64,000 nt of DNA, taken from the NCBI RefSeq assembly GCF_965215815.1, contig NZ_CBDCEO010000013.1:248001-312000 (forward strand). The letters run 5' to 3'. Below the pieces are notes generated by a model. That model ran no database searches and was not told where the DNA came from. It saw only the letters and a list, made by a program, of their open reading frames with translations. The translations under genes were made by a program, and so were the position numbers. Source of the DNA: Poriferisodalis sp965215815 (GTDB taxonomy: Bacteria > Actinomycetota > Acidimicrobiia > Acidimicrobiales > Poriferisodalaceae). Below are positions 17,467-26,900 of this stretch, one piece after another (positions within the stretch are counted from its first letter, which is position 1; each line of letters starts with the position of its first letter).

Positions 17467-18693
17467 GTGGCAGCACCGTTGGACGATGTGAAAGTGATCG
17501 AGGTGGACAGCTGGATGGCCACGCCGTCGGCGGGGGCGATCCTGGCCGACCTCGGTGCGGACGTCATCAAGGTGGAGCCGCTCGAGGGCGATCCGGCCCG
17601 GGGCTTCAGCCGTCCGGCGAAACTTCCGCCCGAGATCAAGGACTACGACTTCCAATTCGACGTGGACAACCGTGGCAAGCGCTCCATCGCAGTCGACCTG
17701 GGCTCTGCACAGGGCCGCGAGGTGGTCCACCGGCTCATCGCCGGCGCGGACGTGTTCATGTGCAACCTGCTCGTCCACCGCCAGGAACGCTTCGGGCTCG
17801 ACCCGGCCACAGTGACGGCGGTCAACCCGCGCATTGTGCACGCGACGCTGACCGGCTACGGCACCACGGGTCCAGAGGCGTGGCGTCCGGGCTACGACGT
17901 GACGGCGTTCTTCGGTCGCTCGGGCATCTACGACGCAATGCGTGAAGGGCCCAACGGGGCGGTCCCAATGGCGCGCCCCGCCCAGGGCGACCACACCACC
18001 GGTCTGGCTCTGGTCGGCGCCGTGCTGGCGGCCCTCCGGCTCGCTGAACGCACCGGCGACGCGCAGGTCGTCGAGACCTCGCTGTACGAGACGGCCGTGT
18101 GGACCCAGGCGTCCGACTACGCCATCACCGCCATGGACAAAGCACCGCTGCGCCAGCGTGCCCGTGAGAACTTGATCATCCCGACCGCCAATCGCTACCC
18201 CTGCGGGGACGGCAAATGGGTGGTCTTCAACATGCCCCAGGACAGCGCCTGGCCACTGCTGTGCCGGGTCATCGAACGCCTCGACTGGCTCGAGGACGAG
18301 CGCTTCGCCGACATTCGCGGCCGCTTCGCGCATATGCCCGAGATCGTCGCCGGCATCGACGAGGCACTGGCGCACCGCACCCGTGACGAGTGGGGCGAGA
18401 TCTTCGACGCTGAGGGAATCATCTGGGGGCCGGTGCTGGGATTGCACGAGGTGGCCGACGATCCGCAGGCTGAGGCGTTGGGTCTGTTCCCCACGCTCGA
18501 CAGCCCCGACATCGGCGAGTACCGCAGCGTGGGCATCCCGATGCGGTTTGCAACAGCCGATGTCGGACCACGCGGACCGGCGCCGAAGCTGGGCAACCAC
18601 ACCCGCGAAGTGCTGGCTGCTGCAGGTCTGTCTGGCCCCGAGATTGACGGCTTGGTCGCGCAAGGCGCTGTCCACGAAGCCGCTGTGGAGTGA
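17467..18693 (+). CDS. CaiB/BaiF family CoA-transferase (family III)
   Basis: 408 residues with the family III CoA-transferase pattern: VKVIEVDSWMATPSAGAILADLGADVIKVE, here in parts as IEVDSWMATP and ADLGADVIKVEP, then NRGKRSIAVDL, PRIVHATLTGYGTTGPEA, and PGYDVTAFFGRSG, whose Asp corresponds to the nucleophile that forms the acyl-anhydride. The enzyme moves CoA between acyl-CoA and a free acid. GTG 17467 is chosen because GGAGGG lies just upstream. Neighbours do not define the acid. Confidence 0.86.
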   Translation: MAAPLDDVKVIEVDSWMATPSAGAILADLGADVIKVEPLEGDPARGFSRPAKLPPEIKDYDFQFDVDNRGKRSIAVDLGSAQGREVVHRLIAGADVFMCNLLVHRQERFGLDPATVTAVNPRIVHATLTGYGTTGPEAWRPGYDVTAFFGRSGIYDAMREGPNGAVPMARPAQGDHTTGLALVGAVLAALRLAERTGDAQVVETSLYETAVWTQASDYAITAMDKAPLRQRARENLIIPTANRYPCGDGKWVVFNMPQDSAWPLLCRVIERLDWLEDERFADIRGRFAHMPEIVAGIDEALAHRTRDEWGEIFDAEGIIWGPVLGLHEVADDPQAEALGLFPTLDSPDIGEYRSVGIPMRFATADVGPRGPAPKLGNHTREVLAAAGLSGPEIDGLVAQGAVHEAAVE

Positions 18694-18778
18694 ACCCGGA
18701 TCTCGGCGGCCGCTTGCCCGGCCTCGGGAATGCTCACTAAGTTCGCTGGCGCAGACCGCGCCGGAAGGAGACACAGAG

Positions 18779-19624
18779 ATGCGACACGTCTTGATCGTGG
18801 CCAATCAAACACTCGTCGGCAGTCACCTGCATGAGCGAGTGGAGCACATCCTCGCCGTCGACCCCGAGACCCGGTTTCACATCGTCGTGCCCGCGACGGG
18901 TGCCAACGGCCCCGACCCCGCGCGGGCGCTTGCGGGTGCTCGCCGCCGGCTCAGCCAGGCCTTCGAGACCCTTGATGACATCGGTGTCCGGGTCACCGGC
19001 GAGGTGGGTCCCGCGCATCCTGTCGTGGCGGTCAATCTCGCCATCAACCGGTTGAGCCCCGACCTCATCATCTTGAGCACGCTGCCTGCAGGCGCCAGCC
19101 GCTGGCTCCACCTCGACCTGCCGCGTCGACTGCAACGGCGGTTCGGGGTGCCGGTGGAGCACATCACGGCCGAGACCCAGACCGTCGACCGTGCGGGCAC
19201 CTTCGAGCCACCCGTGCTGCACACTCCTGACGACACCGTCCACGTGCTGCTTGCCGAGGAGAACCAGCACGACGTCGACGTGATCACCTTGGCGCTCGCT
19301 GAGGCGGGAACCCGCAACCAGCTGCGTGTCGCCCACGACGGCGCCAACGCGCTGTCGTTCATGCGCGCCGTGGGCCCGTCGGAGGTCGATCTGGTGCTGT
19401 TCGACTTGAAGCTGCCGATCGTGAGCGGGTTCGACCTGCTGGCCGAGGTGCGCGCCGCCGCCGAGTTCGACAAGGTGATGATGGTTGCGCTGACAACCGA
19501 GGAAGCCGCCGACGATCGTGCCCGGGCCTACGACCTCGGCGCCGACGCCTTCGTGATGAAGCGGCCTGACTACAGCCAGATGGCCCACGTCATCGACGAC
19601 CTGCTGGCCGAGGTCGCCGGGTAA
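18779..19624 (+). CDS. Universal-stress-like domain fused to a response-regulator receiver
   Basis: 281 residues. Residues 1 to about 130 resemble a UspA-type Rossmann domain: HVLIVANQTLVGSHLHERV, a long Arg-rich helix, and NRLSPDLIILSTLP. From about residue 150 there is a CheY-like receiver of the Rcp1 type: VHVLLAEENQHDVDVI (acidic pocket), VDLVLFDLKLPIVSGFDLL with the phospho-acceptor Asp, MVALTTEE (Thr) and FVMKRPD (Lys). There is no DNA-binding output domain. GGAAGGAG precedes ATG 18779. No histidine kinase is adjacent. The fusion suggests a phospho-regulated stress or scaffold protein; that is inference. Confidence 0.72.
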   Translation: MRHVLIVANQTLVGSHLHERVEHILAVDPETRFHIVVPATGANGPDPARALAGARRRLSQAFETLDDIGVRVTGEVGPAHPVVAVNLAINRLSPDLIILSTLPAGASRWLHLDLPRRLQRRFGVPVEHITAETQTVDRAGTFEPPVLHTPDDTVHVLLAEENQHDVDVITLALAEAGTRNQLRVAHDGANALSFMRAVGPSEVDLVLFDLKLPIVSGFDLLAEVRAAAEFDKVMMVALTTEEAADDRARAYDLGADAFVMKRPDYSQMAHVIDDLLAEVAG

Positions 19625-19705
19625 CTGGCGACAGGCAAGCACAGGCCGGGTAACCGGCGACAGGCGAGCACAGGCCGGGTAACCGGCGACAAGCAAGCAC
19701 AGGCC
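19619..19705. repeat. Three 29-bp tandem repeats at the end of the Usp-receiver gene
   Basis: Units begin at 19619, 19648 and 19677 and contain GGGTAACYGGCGACA followed by AGCACAGGCC; they differ at a few positions. The first copy includes the TAA stop of the Usp-receiver gene. They fill the gap to the convergent thioesterase gene. Each unit could fold only weakly, so a terminator role is not obvious. Confidence 0.75.
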
Positions 19706-19707
19706 GG

Positions 19708-20703
19708 CTAGTCGGAGCTCGCCGCAGCATCGCGGGCAGCGACTGCGACGTTCATCCCGCCAGGGAATCCCATCTCGGACGGCGCTTCGACTTGGCTCTG
19801 CAGCACCCAGCCCAGCCGACCCTGCTGGTCCGCAATCTCCGAATGGCAACAGGCGAGGCCTTGGGGGGTGGAATCGGTTGCCGAGTCGAACAGGATCCAC
19901 TCCCCGACCGGTTCACGCAGCAACTGCAACGTGACATCGGTGTTGATGTACGCGCCGCCGCTGGGCGAATAGTCCCAGCCGACCGCTGCACCGAGATCGC
20001 ACAGGCTCGCGACACGGCCGAACGGCGTGGTCGTCTCGCCTGCCATGAGCTCGTGGTCGAGCCGGATCCACGTCAGACCGCGCCCGGGCTCTTCGGTTGA
20101 CCCATCGACGAACCGAATGTCGACGCCGTCTGCGTTGAAGCCTGGTCTCGGATACTCGATCTCGGAATGCGCTCCTGGATCGGCTCGTTCGGGCGGGATC
20201 GGCGGCAACGCTTTGACATCGTTCGACATCTCGTGAGCGCCCGAAGCGGCGAGGGGAATCGTGGGGGCGAGCCACTGCGACGAGGCGCGCGCGACCAGAC
20301 GGCCACCAGTGAGCGGCTCGGTCGCTCGCGAGGGGGCCTCGACAGCGCGCAGCTCGGCCTCGATCACCGAGGTGCGCCGGCCCGGCTTCACTGCGCGTGC
20401 CATCACGGCGTACGGCGCCATCGGCATGCCCGAGAGAATCTCGACGGTGAGACGGCTGCAGATCTGGCTCGTATTGCCGAGCCGCCGCATCTCGGTCTCG
20501 ACTGCCCAGCCCAGCAGCCCGCAGATCGCTCCACCGTGCATCACGTGATTGGTCCACGGACCGCGCGTCAACTCGGTCGCGCGTGCTCCGCCGGGCACCG
20601 GAACGAACAGCGCCGGCGGCATCGCCGCTGGTCGGAGCGATTCGCCTGAAGCACCGGAGCTGCCGTTCGGCGGGCGTTCCGATCCGGATGCATTGTTCAC
20701 CAC
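19708..20703 (-). CDS. Thioesterase-family protein (double hot-dog, TesB-like)
   Basis: About 331 residues from the GTG at 20703; the N-terminal 27 residues are low-complexity, and an internal ATG at 20622 (MPPALFVPV) is an equally good start. Recognisable are RGPWTNHVMHGGAICGLLGW (first hot-dog helix region), RLTVEIL, VKPGRRTSVIEAELRA, and in the second half SLCDLGAAVGWDY and YINTDVTLQLLREPVGEW with CHSEIADQQGRLGWV, typical of acyl-CoA thioesterase-like proteins of actinobacteria. It would hydrolyse an acyl-CoA. The start region overlaps the decayed dctP fragment on the other strand. Confidence 0.75.
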   Translation of the reverse strand: MVNNASGSERPPNGSSGASGESLRPAAMPPALFVPVPGGARATELTRGPWTNHVMHGGAICGLLGWAVETEMRRLGNTSQICSRLTVEILSGMPMAPYAVMARAVKPGRRTSVIEAELRAVEAPSRATEPLTGGRLVARASSQWLAPTIPLAASGAHEMSNDVKALPPIPPERADPGAHSEIEYPRPGFNADGVDIRFVDGSTEEPGRGLTWIRLDHELMAGETTTPFGRVASLCDLGAAVGWDYSPSGGAYINTDVTLQLLREPVGEWILFDSATDSTPQGLACCHSEIADQQGRLGWVLQSQVEAPSEMGFPGGMNVAVAARDAAASSD

Positions 20704-20706
20704 GGC

Positions 20707-21054
20707 GACAAGCTAGGTGGCAGGTCGGAGTACGGCATCATCGCCTTCCCCGCCGGAGGCACGGGCTGCCAGATGGGCGGCTGGTTCACCAAGGAACTCA
20801 ACACCGTTGCCGACTACGACGTGCGCAACCAAGCCGACCTGCAGCGGGTGAAGGAGTTCGCATCCATCCGCGAATTCCCCGCCGAGCTCATGGCTGCGTT
20901 CAAGGAAGAGACGGAGAACGTGCTCGACAGCGTGGCGGCCGAGGATGCTCGGTTTGCCGCCATCTTGGAGCCGTGGCGGACGTTCCGCGACGGCATCTCC
21001 GAATGGCACAGCCTGGCCGAGCGCTCGTACCTGACCCAGCAGTCGCAGATCTAG
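20707..21054 (+). pseudogene. Internally deleted TRAP-transporter binding protein (dctP remnant)
   Basis: The frame starts with SEYGIIAFPAGGTG followed by QMGGWFTKELNTVADYD, which is the middle of DctP-type TRAP substrate-binding proteins, then jumps straight to a C-terminal segment (ELMAAFKEETENVLDSVAAE, EPWRTFRDGISEW, SLAERSYL). The signal peptide, the first lobe and the central part are missing, and there is no good start. No TRAP membrane subunits are present. This is a deletion remnant, not a gene. Confidence 0.65.
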
Positions 21055-21080
21055 CTAGCAGCACTAGCGCATGCCTCGCA

Positions 21081-21139
21081 TCACGCCCGGCCAGCACAAG
21101 CACAGCATTCTTGTCACGCCCGGCCAGCACAAGCACAGC
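21081..21139. repeat. 26-bp direct repeat pair
   Basis: TCACGCCCGGCCAGCACAAG plus CACAGC occurs at 21081-21106 and again, identically, at 21114-21139, separated by seven bases. It lies between the dctP remnant and the end of the DUF222-HNH gene. The AAGCACAG core resembles the unit repeated at 19619-19705. Confidence 0.7.
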
Positions 21140-21151
21140 GGCCTCCGTGCT

Positions 21152-22726
21152 TCAAACAGTTGCGACGCAATTGCTGAACGCCGGATGGGCGGCGGGGTCG
21201 CCGCGGGGTTCGGTGTCCCATCGGCCGGCTGCTCGGCGGACCAGGCACTGGTCTTGCAAGTGGAGGGTGTTGTGGCAGTCGTCGCACAGCGCTGCGAGAT
21301 TGTTCTCATCGGTGCGGCCGCGGTCAGCCTTCCATTCATCGATGTGATGGAACTCGCAGCGATGCATCGGCGTGCGGCACAGCACACAGCCGCGGTCGCG
21401 AATCGCCACTGCTAGCTGCTGGGCGATGCTGGCGTGACGGCGGCTGCGGCCCAGCCACAGAACGTGTCCGGGTCCGCCGAACACAGCGCCGCTAATACGC
21501 GTTTCCGGTGAGAGATCATCGAGGATCTGCGGCGGGACCGGTCCCACGCCGAGCGCTTCGCACAATCCGTCGGGATCGGTGCCGTCGATGACGCCGATGT
21601 CCGCGATGATCACGAGCTGGTTCGGAGCCTGCGAGGGCCGCCACCGATCGATCGAGCGACCCGCCGCGCTGTCCGGGCTGTCGCCGTCGTTCGCACCGCG
21701 CTCGGTGTCGCTGCTGCGGCCGGGCCCGGTGTTGCCGCTTGGGCCTCGTCCAGCACCGCCGCTTGGGTCCGGTTCGGCATCCTCGTGCGGCCGCTGCACG
21801 CCGGGCTCCGTGTCGGCGTTGTTGGCGGCGGAGTGGCCGATGGTGGCCAGTGCGTTGCGGTCCGTGAGCATCTCGAAGAAGCTGTCCGCGAGGCGCTGGG
21901 CGTTGTTGCGGATTTCGGTGGGTGTTCCGTCGCGTCCACCGTCTAGATGCCACAGCGCATCGCAGTAGTTCTCCACTGCTTGTCGGACCAACGCGAAGCT
22001 GACCGGGTCCAGATGCGCGTTGAGCACTCCCATGCCCGTGCTGTGATCTATGAACATCGCAGCACTGCGATCACGGCGCTGACGATCCAGCACCTTTTTC
22101 ACCGATTCCGGGTCGTGGCGGGCTGTGAATTCGCGTGCGTCGCGTCGCAGCACCTCAGGCGGGACCTCGGCGGCGGCTTCGAGCAGCTCGATGTTGGTGT
22201 CGATCGCTTCCGGGCTGGTGTTGCGGGCTGCGTCGGCAAGCACTTCTGCGTGCTCTGCGGTGAGCATTCCCCCCGCTAGGCCGCGTGCCACGTTCGGCAT
22301 CCGCGCGATCTGCTCGCTGGTCTCCGCAGCGCGCTTCGCGCCTCGGGTGCTCATCCGTGCATGGTCCTTCAGCGCGCTGCGGCCTGATCCTGCACGCTTG
22401 GTCTCCAGCGCGGCGGTTGCTGCCAGCAGCACGGCCTGTGCAGCTGAGCGCAACCGCGCGGACTCCTCGACGATCTGGGTCAGCGTGCCGCTTGTCGCGT
22501 CGTTCAGCAGCACTCGCGATGCCTCGGTCACCGCGCTGCGTGCACCTCCCAGCACTGTCACCACCGACTCAGCAGACAGCACCAGCCCATTCGGCTCTTC
22601 CGGCAACACCGGCTCGTTCAGTGGCGCTGACACCGACAGCGTTGAGGACGCAACGGGACTGCTTGCTGGCTCCGCACCCGACGGCATAGCGCCCTCTGGA
22701 TCGCCGTGAATGTCTGGCCCTGTCAT
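21152..22726 (-). CDS. DUF222 / HNH endonuclease domain protein
   Basis: About 524 residues in the architecture of the mycobacterial 13E12-type proteins: an Ala/Arg-rich helical DUF222 region (LRSAAQAVLLAATAALE, GLAGGMLTAEHAEVLADAAR), a low-complexity Gly/Asp/Pro linker near residues 310-370, and a C-terminal HNH nuclease with DRGCVLCRTPMHRCEFHHID, NLAALCDDCHNTLH. Zinc Cys pairs and the catalytic His are present. Such genes are scattered and repeated in actinobacterial genomes and behave like selfish or homing-type elements; their function is unsettled. The start at 22726 (MTGPDIHG) is preferred; ATGs at 22756 and further upstream are possible. Confidence 0.82.
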   Translation of the reverse strand: MTGPDIHGDPEGAMPSGAEPASSPVASSTLSVSAPLNEPVLPEEPNGLVLSAESVVTVLGGARSAVTEASRVLLNDATSGTLTQIVEESARLRSAAQAVLLAATAALETKRAGSGRSALKDHARMSTRGAKRAAETSEQIARMPNVARGLAGGMLTAEHAEVLADAARNTSPEAIDTNIELLEAAAEVPPEVLRRDAREFTARHDPESVKKVLDRQRRDRSAAMFIDHSTGMGVLNAHLDPVSFALVRQAVENYCDALWHLDGGRDGTPTEIRNNAQRLADSFFEMLTDRNALATIGHSAANNADTEPGVQRPHEDAEPDPSGGAGRGPSGNTGPGRSSDTERGANDGDSPDSAAGRSIDRWRPSQAPNQLVIIADIGVIDGTDPDGLCEALGVGPVPPQILDDLSPETRISGAVFGGPGHVLWLGRSRRHASIAQQLAVAIRDRGCVLCRTPMHRCEFHHIDEWKADRGRTDENNLAALCDDCHNTLHLQDQCLVRRAAGRWDTEPRGDPAAHPAFSNCVATV

Positions 22727-22909
22727 GACAATCACTGTAAACATCCCGTGTGACATGAAAGCCCAGCCGTACCGTCCCCGGCGGCAACGACCTGGACCTA
22801 CGACGCTCATCGAACGCACGGTCGGGCAGCGCAACGCAACCACCCAACGCCCCCACCCGCACCAGCCCGAACCGCAGTCCAACGCTTCGCCTACGCATAG
22901 GGTGCCGCT

Positions 22910-23839
22910 GTGCATCCGTTCAGATTCGCAGTCCAGCACGGCAAGCCGGAGAGTCCGGCTGCGTTCCGAGAGATGGCTCGCAAGGTCGAGGACCTCGGAT
23001 TCTCGACTTTATTCTGCCACGACCATTTCTGGGACAGTTGGTCGCCGATCGTGCATCCCGCCATCGCAGCGGAGATCACGACGACGCTGCGGGTCGGGAC
23101 CTTGGTGTTCGCTGCGGACTACCGCCACCCCGCAGTGCTGGCGAAGGACTTCGCCACGCTCGACTTGCTTGCTGAGGGTCGAACTGAGTTCGGGATTGGC
23201 GCCGGCTGGCTGAGCGAGGACTACGAGCAGTCGGGCATCCCGCTCGACCGGCCCGGCGTGCGCATCGACCGGATGGTGGAGGCCCTCGAGGTCATCAAGG
23301 GGCTGTGGAGCGGAGAACCGTTCGACTTCGACGGAAAGCACTATCAGATCTCAGGGATGGTCGGCCGGCCACTGCCGCACACGCCGGGCGGGCCGCCGAT
23401 CATCATCGGCGGCGGCGGCAAGCGGGTGTTGTCTGAGGCGGCGCGATTGGCCGACATCATCAGCTTGAACCCGAACCTACGGGAAGGCACCGTCGGAGTC
23501 GATGCGGCGCGCAGCTCGGTGGCCGGGAAGTTCGCCGAGCGACGCCAATGGATCGCCGACGCCGCGGGCGAACGATTCGCCGATATCGAGATCCAGCTCA
23601 ACACGTTCATGGCGCTCGTGACCGAAGACGCCGACAGCATCTTGGAGCAGTTCGCACCCGGCTTTGGCCTGACGGTGGCCGAGGCGCGTGAGGTGCCCCT
23701 GGTGCTGGCGGGCACGGTGGATGACATCTGCGAGCAGCTGCACCATCACCGTGAGGCCTACGGTGCCAGCTACATCGTCATCCACGATCCCGAGGTCGAT
23801 GCCATGGCACCAGTGGTAGCCCGGCTGGCGGGCACCTGA
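22910..23839 (+). CDS. LLM-class F420-dependent oxidoreductase
   Basis: 309 residues of the luciferase-like monooxygenase superfamily in its F420-dependent branch: MARKVEDLGFSTLFCHDHF, TTLRVGTLVFAADYRHPAVLAKDFATLD in family register, EFGIGAGWLSEDYE, GPPIIIGGGGKRVLSEAARLADI. The overall pattern fits the MSMEG_2516-like F420 oxidoreductase subgroup. GTG 22910 gives the expected N-terminus (HPFRFAVQ). It is divergent from the HNH gene and 72 bp upstream of the addB-like gene. The substrate is unknown. Confidence 0.85.
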   Translation: MHPFRFAVQHGKPESPAAFREMARKVEDLGFSTLFCHDHFWDSWSPIVHPAIAAEITTTLRVGTLVFAADYRHPAVLAKDFATLDLLAEGRTEFGIGAGWLSEDYEQSGIPLDRPGVRIDRMVEALEVIKGLWSGEPFDFDGKHYQISGMVGRPLPHTPGGPPIIIGGGGKRVLSEAARLADIISLNPNLREGTVGVDAARSSVAGKFAERRQWIADAAGERFADIEIQLNTFMALVTEDADSILEQFAPGFGLTVAEAREVPLVLAGTVDDICEQLHHHREAYGASYIVIHDPEVDAMAPVVARLAGT

Positions 23840-23911
23840 GCGCTCGGCGAGCGAGGCCGGTCGCTGAAGCCGACATCAAGACTGTGACACCCCCTGCGTA
23901 GTGTCTTCGAC

Positions 23912-26900
23912 GTGAACGAGAACCCGATCGCTCACCAGAAGGCATCGCCCGGCGCTGGGGAGTCGCTACGGGTAGTGCCGGTCGGTTTCGGCGAGTCTGC
24001 GCGTCAAGCGCTGGCGGCATTCGTGACAGTCGCCAAAGCGAGTGATCCGCTGGCCCCGGTCACGGTGATCGTGCCGTCGAACTACACGGGGCTGGCGCTG
24101 CGGCGAGCGCTCGCTTCGGGAATCCACGGCCCGGTGTCGAGCACCGGCACGGGACTGGCGGCGCTCGACACGCTGACCCTGGTCGAGCTCGCCGACCGGC
24201 TCGCCGGTGCGTCTTTGCAAGCCGACGGGCGCCTTCCGCTGAGCGATCAGGCGATCACAGCCGCTGTTCGCAACGCGCTGGCAGACGATCCGGGCGTCTT
24301 CGGTCCCGTGGCCAGCCATCACCAAACCGCAGATGCGTTGTCGCGCACCTACCAAGAGCTGCGCGACCTCTCGCGTGAACAGCTTGCTGCACTCTCGGCA
24401 GCGTCGCAACGAGCCGGAGCGGTGGTGACGCTGTGCCGCAACGTCCGAGCTGCGCTGCACGACAACTGGTACGACGACTGCGATCTCTTGGCCACCGCTG
24501 CCGAGCCGACGCCGCGCAGCGCTGCGGCACTGGTCGAACTCGGTGCCATCGCTTCGTACTTGCCACGGCGTTTGAACCGGCACGAGGCAGATCTGCTGAG
24601 CGCCGTGGCTGAGCAGCGGCGCAAACTCAGCGATGCGGGCGCTGTCGCGAACTCACCGGTGACGGTGCTGCTCGGCGTGACCGGCGACCGCTCTGCCGAC
24701 GCCGGAGCACGTTCGGTATGCGAACGGCTGGGCGTCGAACTCCCACCCTCCCACAGTCCCCTCCAACCGGCTGCCGCCAGCCGCATCATCAGCGTGACCG
24801 ATCCCGACGAGGAAGCCCGCACGGTGCTGCGCTCCGTGCTGAGCGACATCGATGCCGGGATTCCGCCAGCGCAGATCGCCGTGTTCTATGGGTCGAGCGA
24901 GCCGTACGGTCGCACGCTCGAAGAGCTGTTCGCTGCGGCCGAGGTCACCGCCTATGGCAGCACTGCGCGAACGCTCGCCGAATCGGCATACGGCCGCTTC
25001 GCGCTCGGGCTCGCCGACCTGGCCGATGTCGGTTTGGCCGAGCCGCGCTTGGAGCGTCGAGCCGTGTTCGACCTGCTCGCAGGTGCGCGCGTGCCCCGGC
25101 ACCGCCGCGCAGAGCACGACCCCACTGAGAGCTTCTTCGTGCCTGATTCAGCGTGGGAGCGTCTCGCTCGTGACGCGCACGTCGTCAGCGGCGACGACTG
25201 GGAGACACGCCTGGGCCAGCATGGCGACGATCTGGCGGCCCACGCCGCGCAGCAGCGGTCCGCAGGCGCGTCCGATAGCAGCGCGGAATGGTTCGCCTCA
25301 CAGGCACACGAATGCCGCGCCGCACAGATATTTGCTTTCGAGCTGCGCGACACCCTGATGCAGGGCCGCTCGCTCGGCACTTGGCGAGGGCTGAGCGACT
25401 GGCTGCGAACCGTGCTGCATCGCTACCTAGGTGCGGTGGGCCGCGACCGCTGGACGCAGGACTGGCCCGACAGAGAACGCACGGCAGCCGAGCGCGTCGA
25501 CGGTGTCCTCGAACGCCTGTCAGATCTCGGCGACATCGAGCCGCGCACGGGCCTCGATGTCATGGCCCGAGCGCTCGCGACCGAACTGGCCCAGCCGCAT
25601 GGGCGCAGCGGTACTGAAGGCCTGGGCGTGTACGTCGGCCGTATCGCGGGCGCCATCGACGTCGTGCCGACCAGCGCGTACGTCGTGGGGTTGGCCGAGG
25701 GCATCTTCCCCCGGCGCTCGCAGCCCGACAGCCTGTTGAACGACGACGAGCGGCGCCTGGTGCCTGGCGCGTTAGCTGTGCAAGCGGACGCCACCGCGGA
25801 TGAGCGCCGCATGCTGCTCGCGGCAATGGCGAGCGCGCCCGACGGTTGCACCCTGGTGCTGCCGCGTGGCGACCTACGTCAGAACGCTGAATTCGTGCCG
25901 TCGCGCTGGGTGCTCGACACGGCTCGCCGGCTGGAGCTCGCCAGCACTGGCGAGAGCGCATACTTCGCGGCCGGTTACTTGGACGCCGAGAACCTCGGCG
26001 CTGCAGCGCTAGACAGTGCAATCCCCGACATCGTGGAGAGCCCGTCGTTCATGGCAGGGATCGCGTCGGCGACGTTCGCGGCCACGGTTGCGGAGTACGA
26101 CTCAGCCAGCCTTTTCGCGGCACGCAGAAGCGGTCTGAGCCTTCGTCGCCACCCGATGTTCAACGAGCTTGCGTTCCGAGCCGGAGTCGAGTGCACGTCA
26201 GCGCGAGACAGCAGCGAGTTCACCCGTTTCGACGGCAACCTGGCGCACGTCATCGACGGCGACGACGCATTCGCCGAAGTCATGTCCGCCACTCGTCTCG
26301 AAGACTGGGCCACCTGCCCGCGCAAGTACCTGTTCTCGCATCTGCTCGGCGTCGGCGTGGTCGAAGAGCCCGAGGAGATCCTGCGGCTCAGCGCGCTTGA
26401 GCGAGGCAGTCTCATGCACGAGGCCATCGACAACTTCCTGCGCCCGCTCATCGCCGCACGCGAGGCGTGGACGGGGGGTACTCCTGTGCCCGACTCCGGG
26501 CCCGGCCGACCGCCGCCGGGGCCTGGACGACCGCCCAGCGCCGAGGATCGCGCCGAGCTTGTCGCCATCGGCCGCGAACTGGTCGACCTCGCTGAGAAGC
26601 GCGGGCTCACAGGTCGAGCGCTGCTGTGGGAGCGCGACCGCGCCGCGCTGCTGGCCGACCTGGGCGAGCTGCTCGAACGCGACACGCAACGCGACCCCAC
26701 GACGCGCGGCGAGACCGAGAGCTCGGAGTTCCGCTTCGGCTTTGACGGCACCCCCGACGCTGTTGAGCACAGCCTCGGCGGCGCGCTGTCTGTGCGGCTT
26801 CGTGGTGCGATCGACCGCGTCGAGCGGACATCTGGCGGAGAGCTCGTCGTGATCGACTACAAGTCCGGCAGCCCGCGCAGCTACAAGGCCCTCAGCAACG

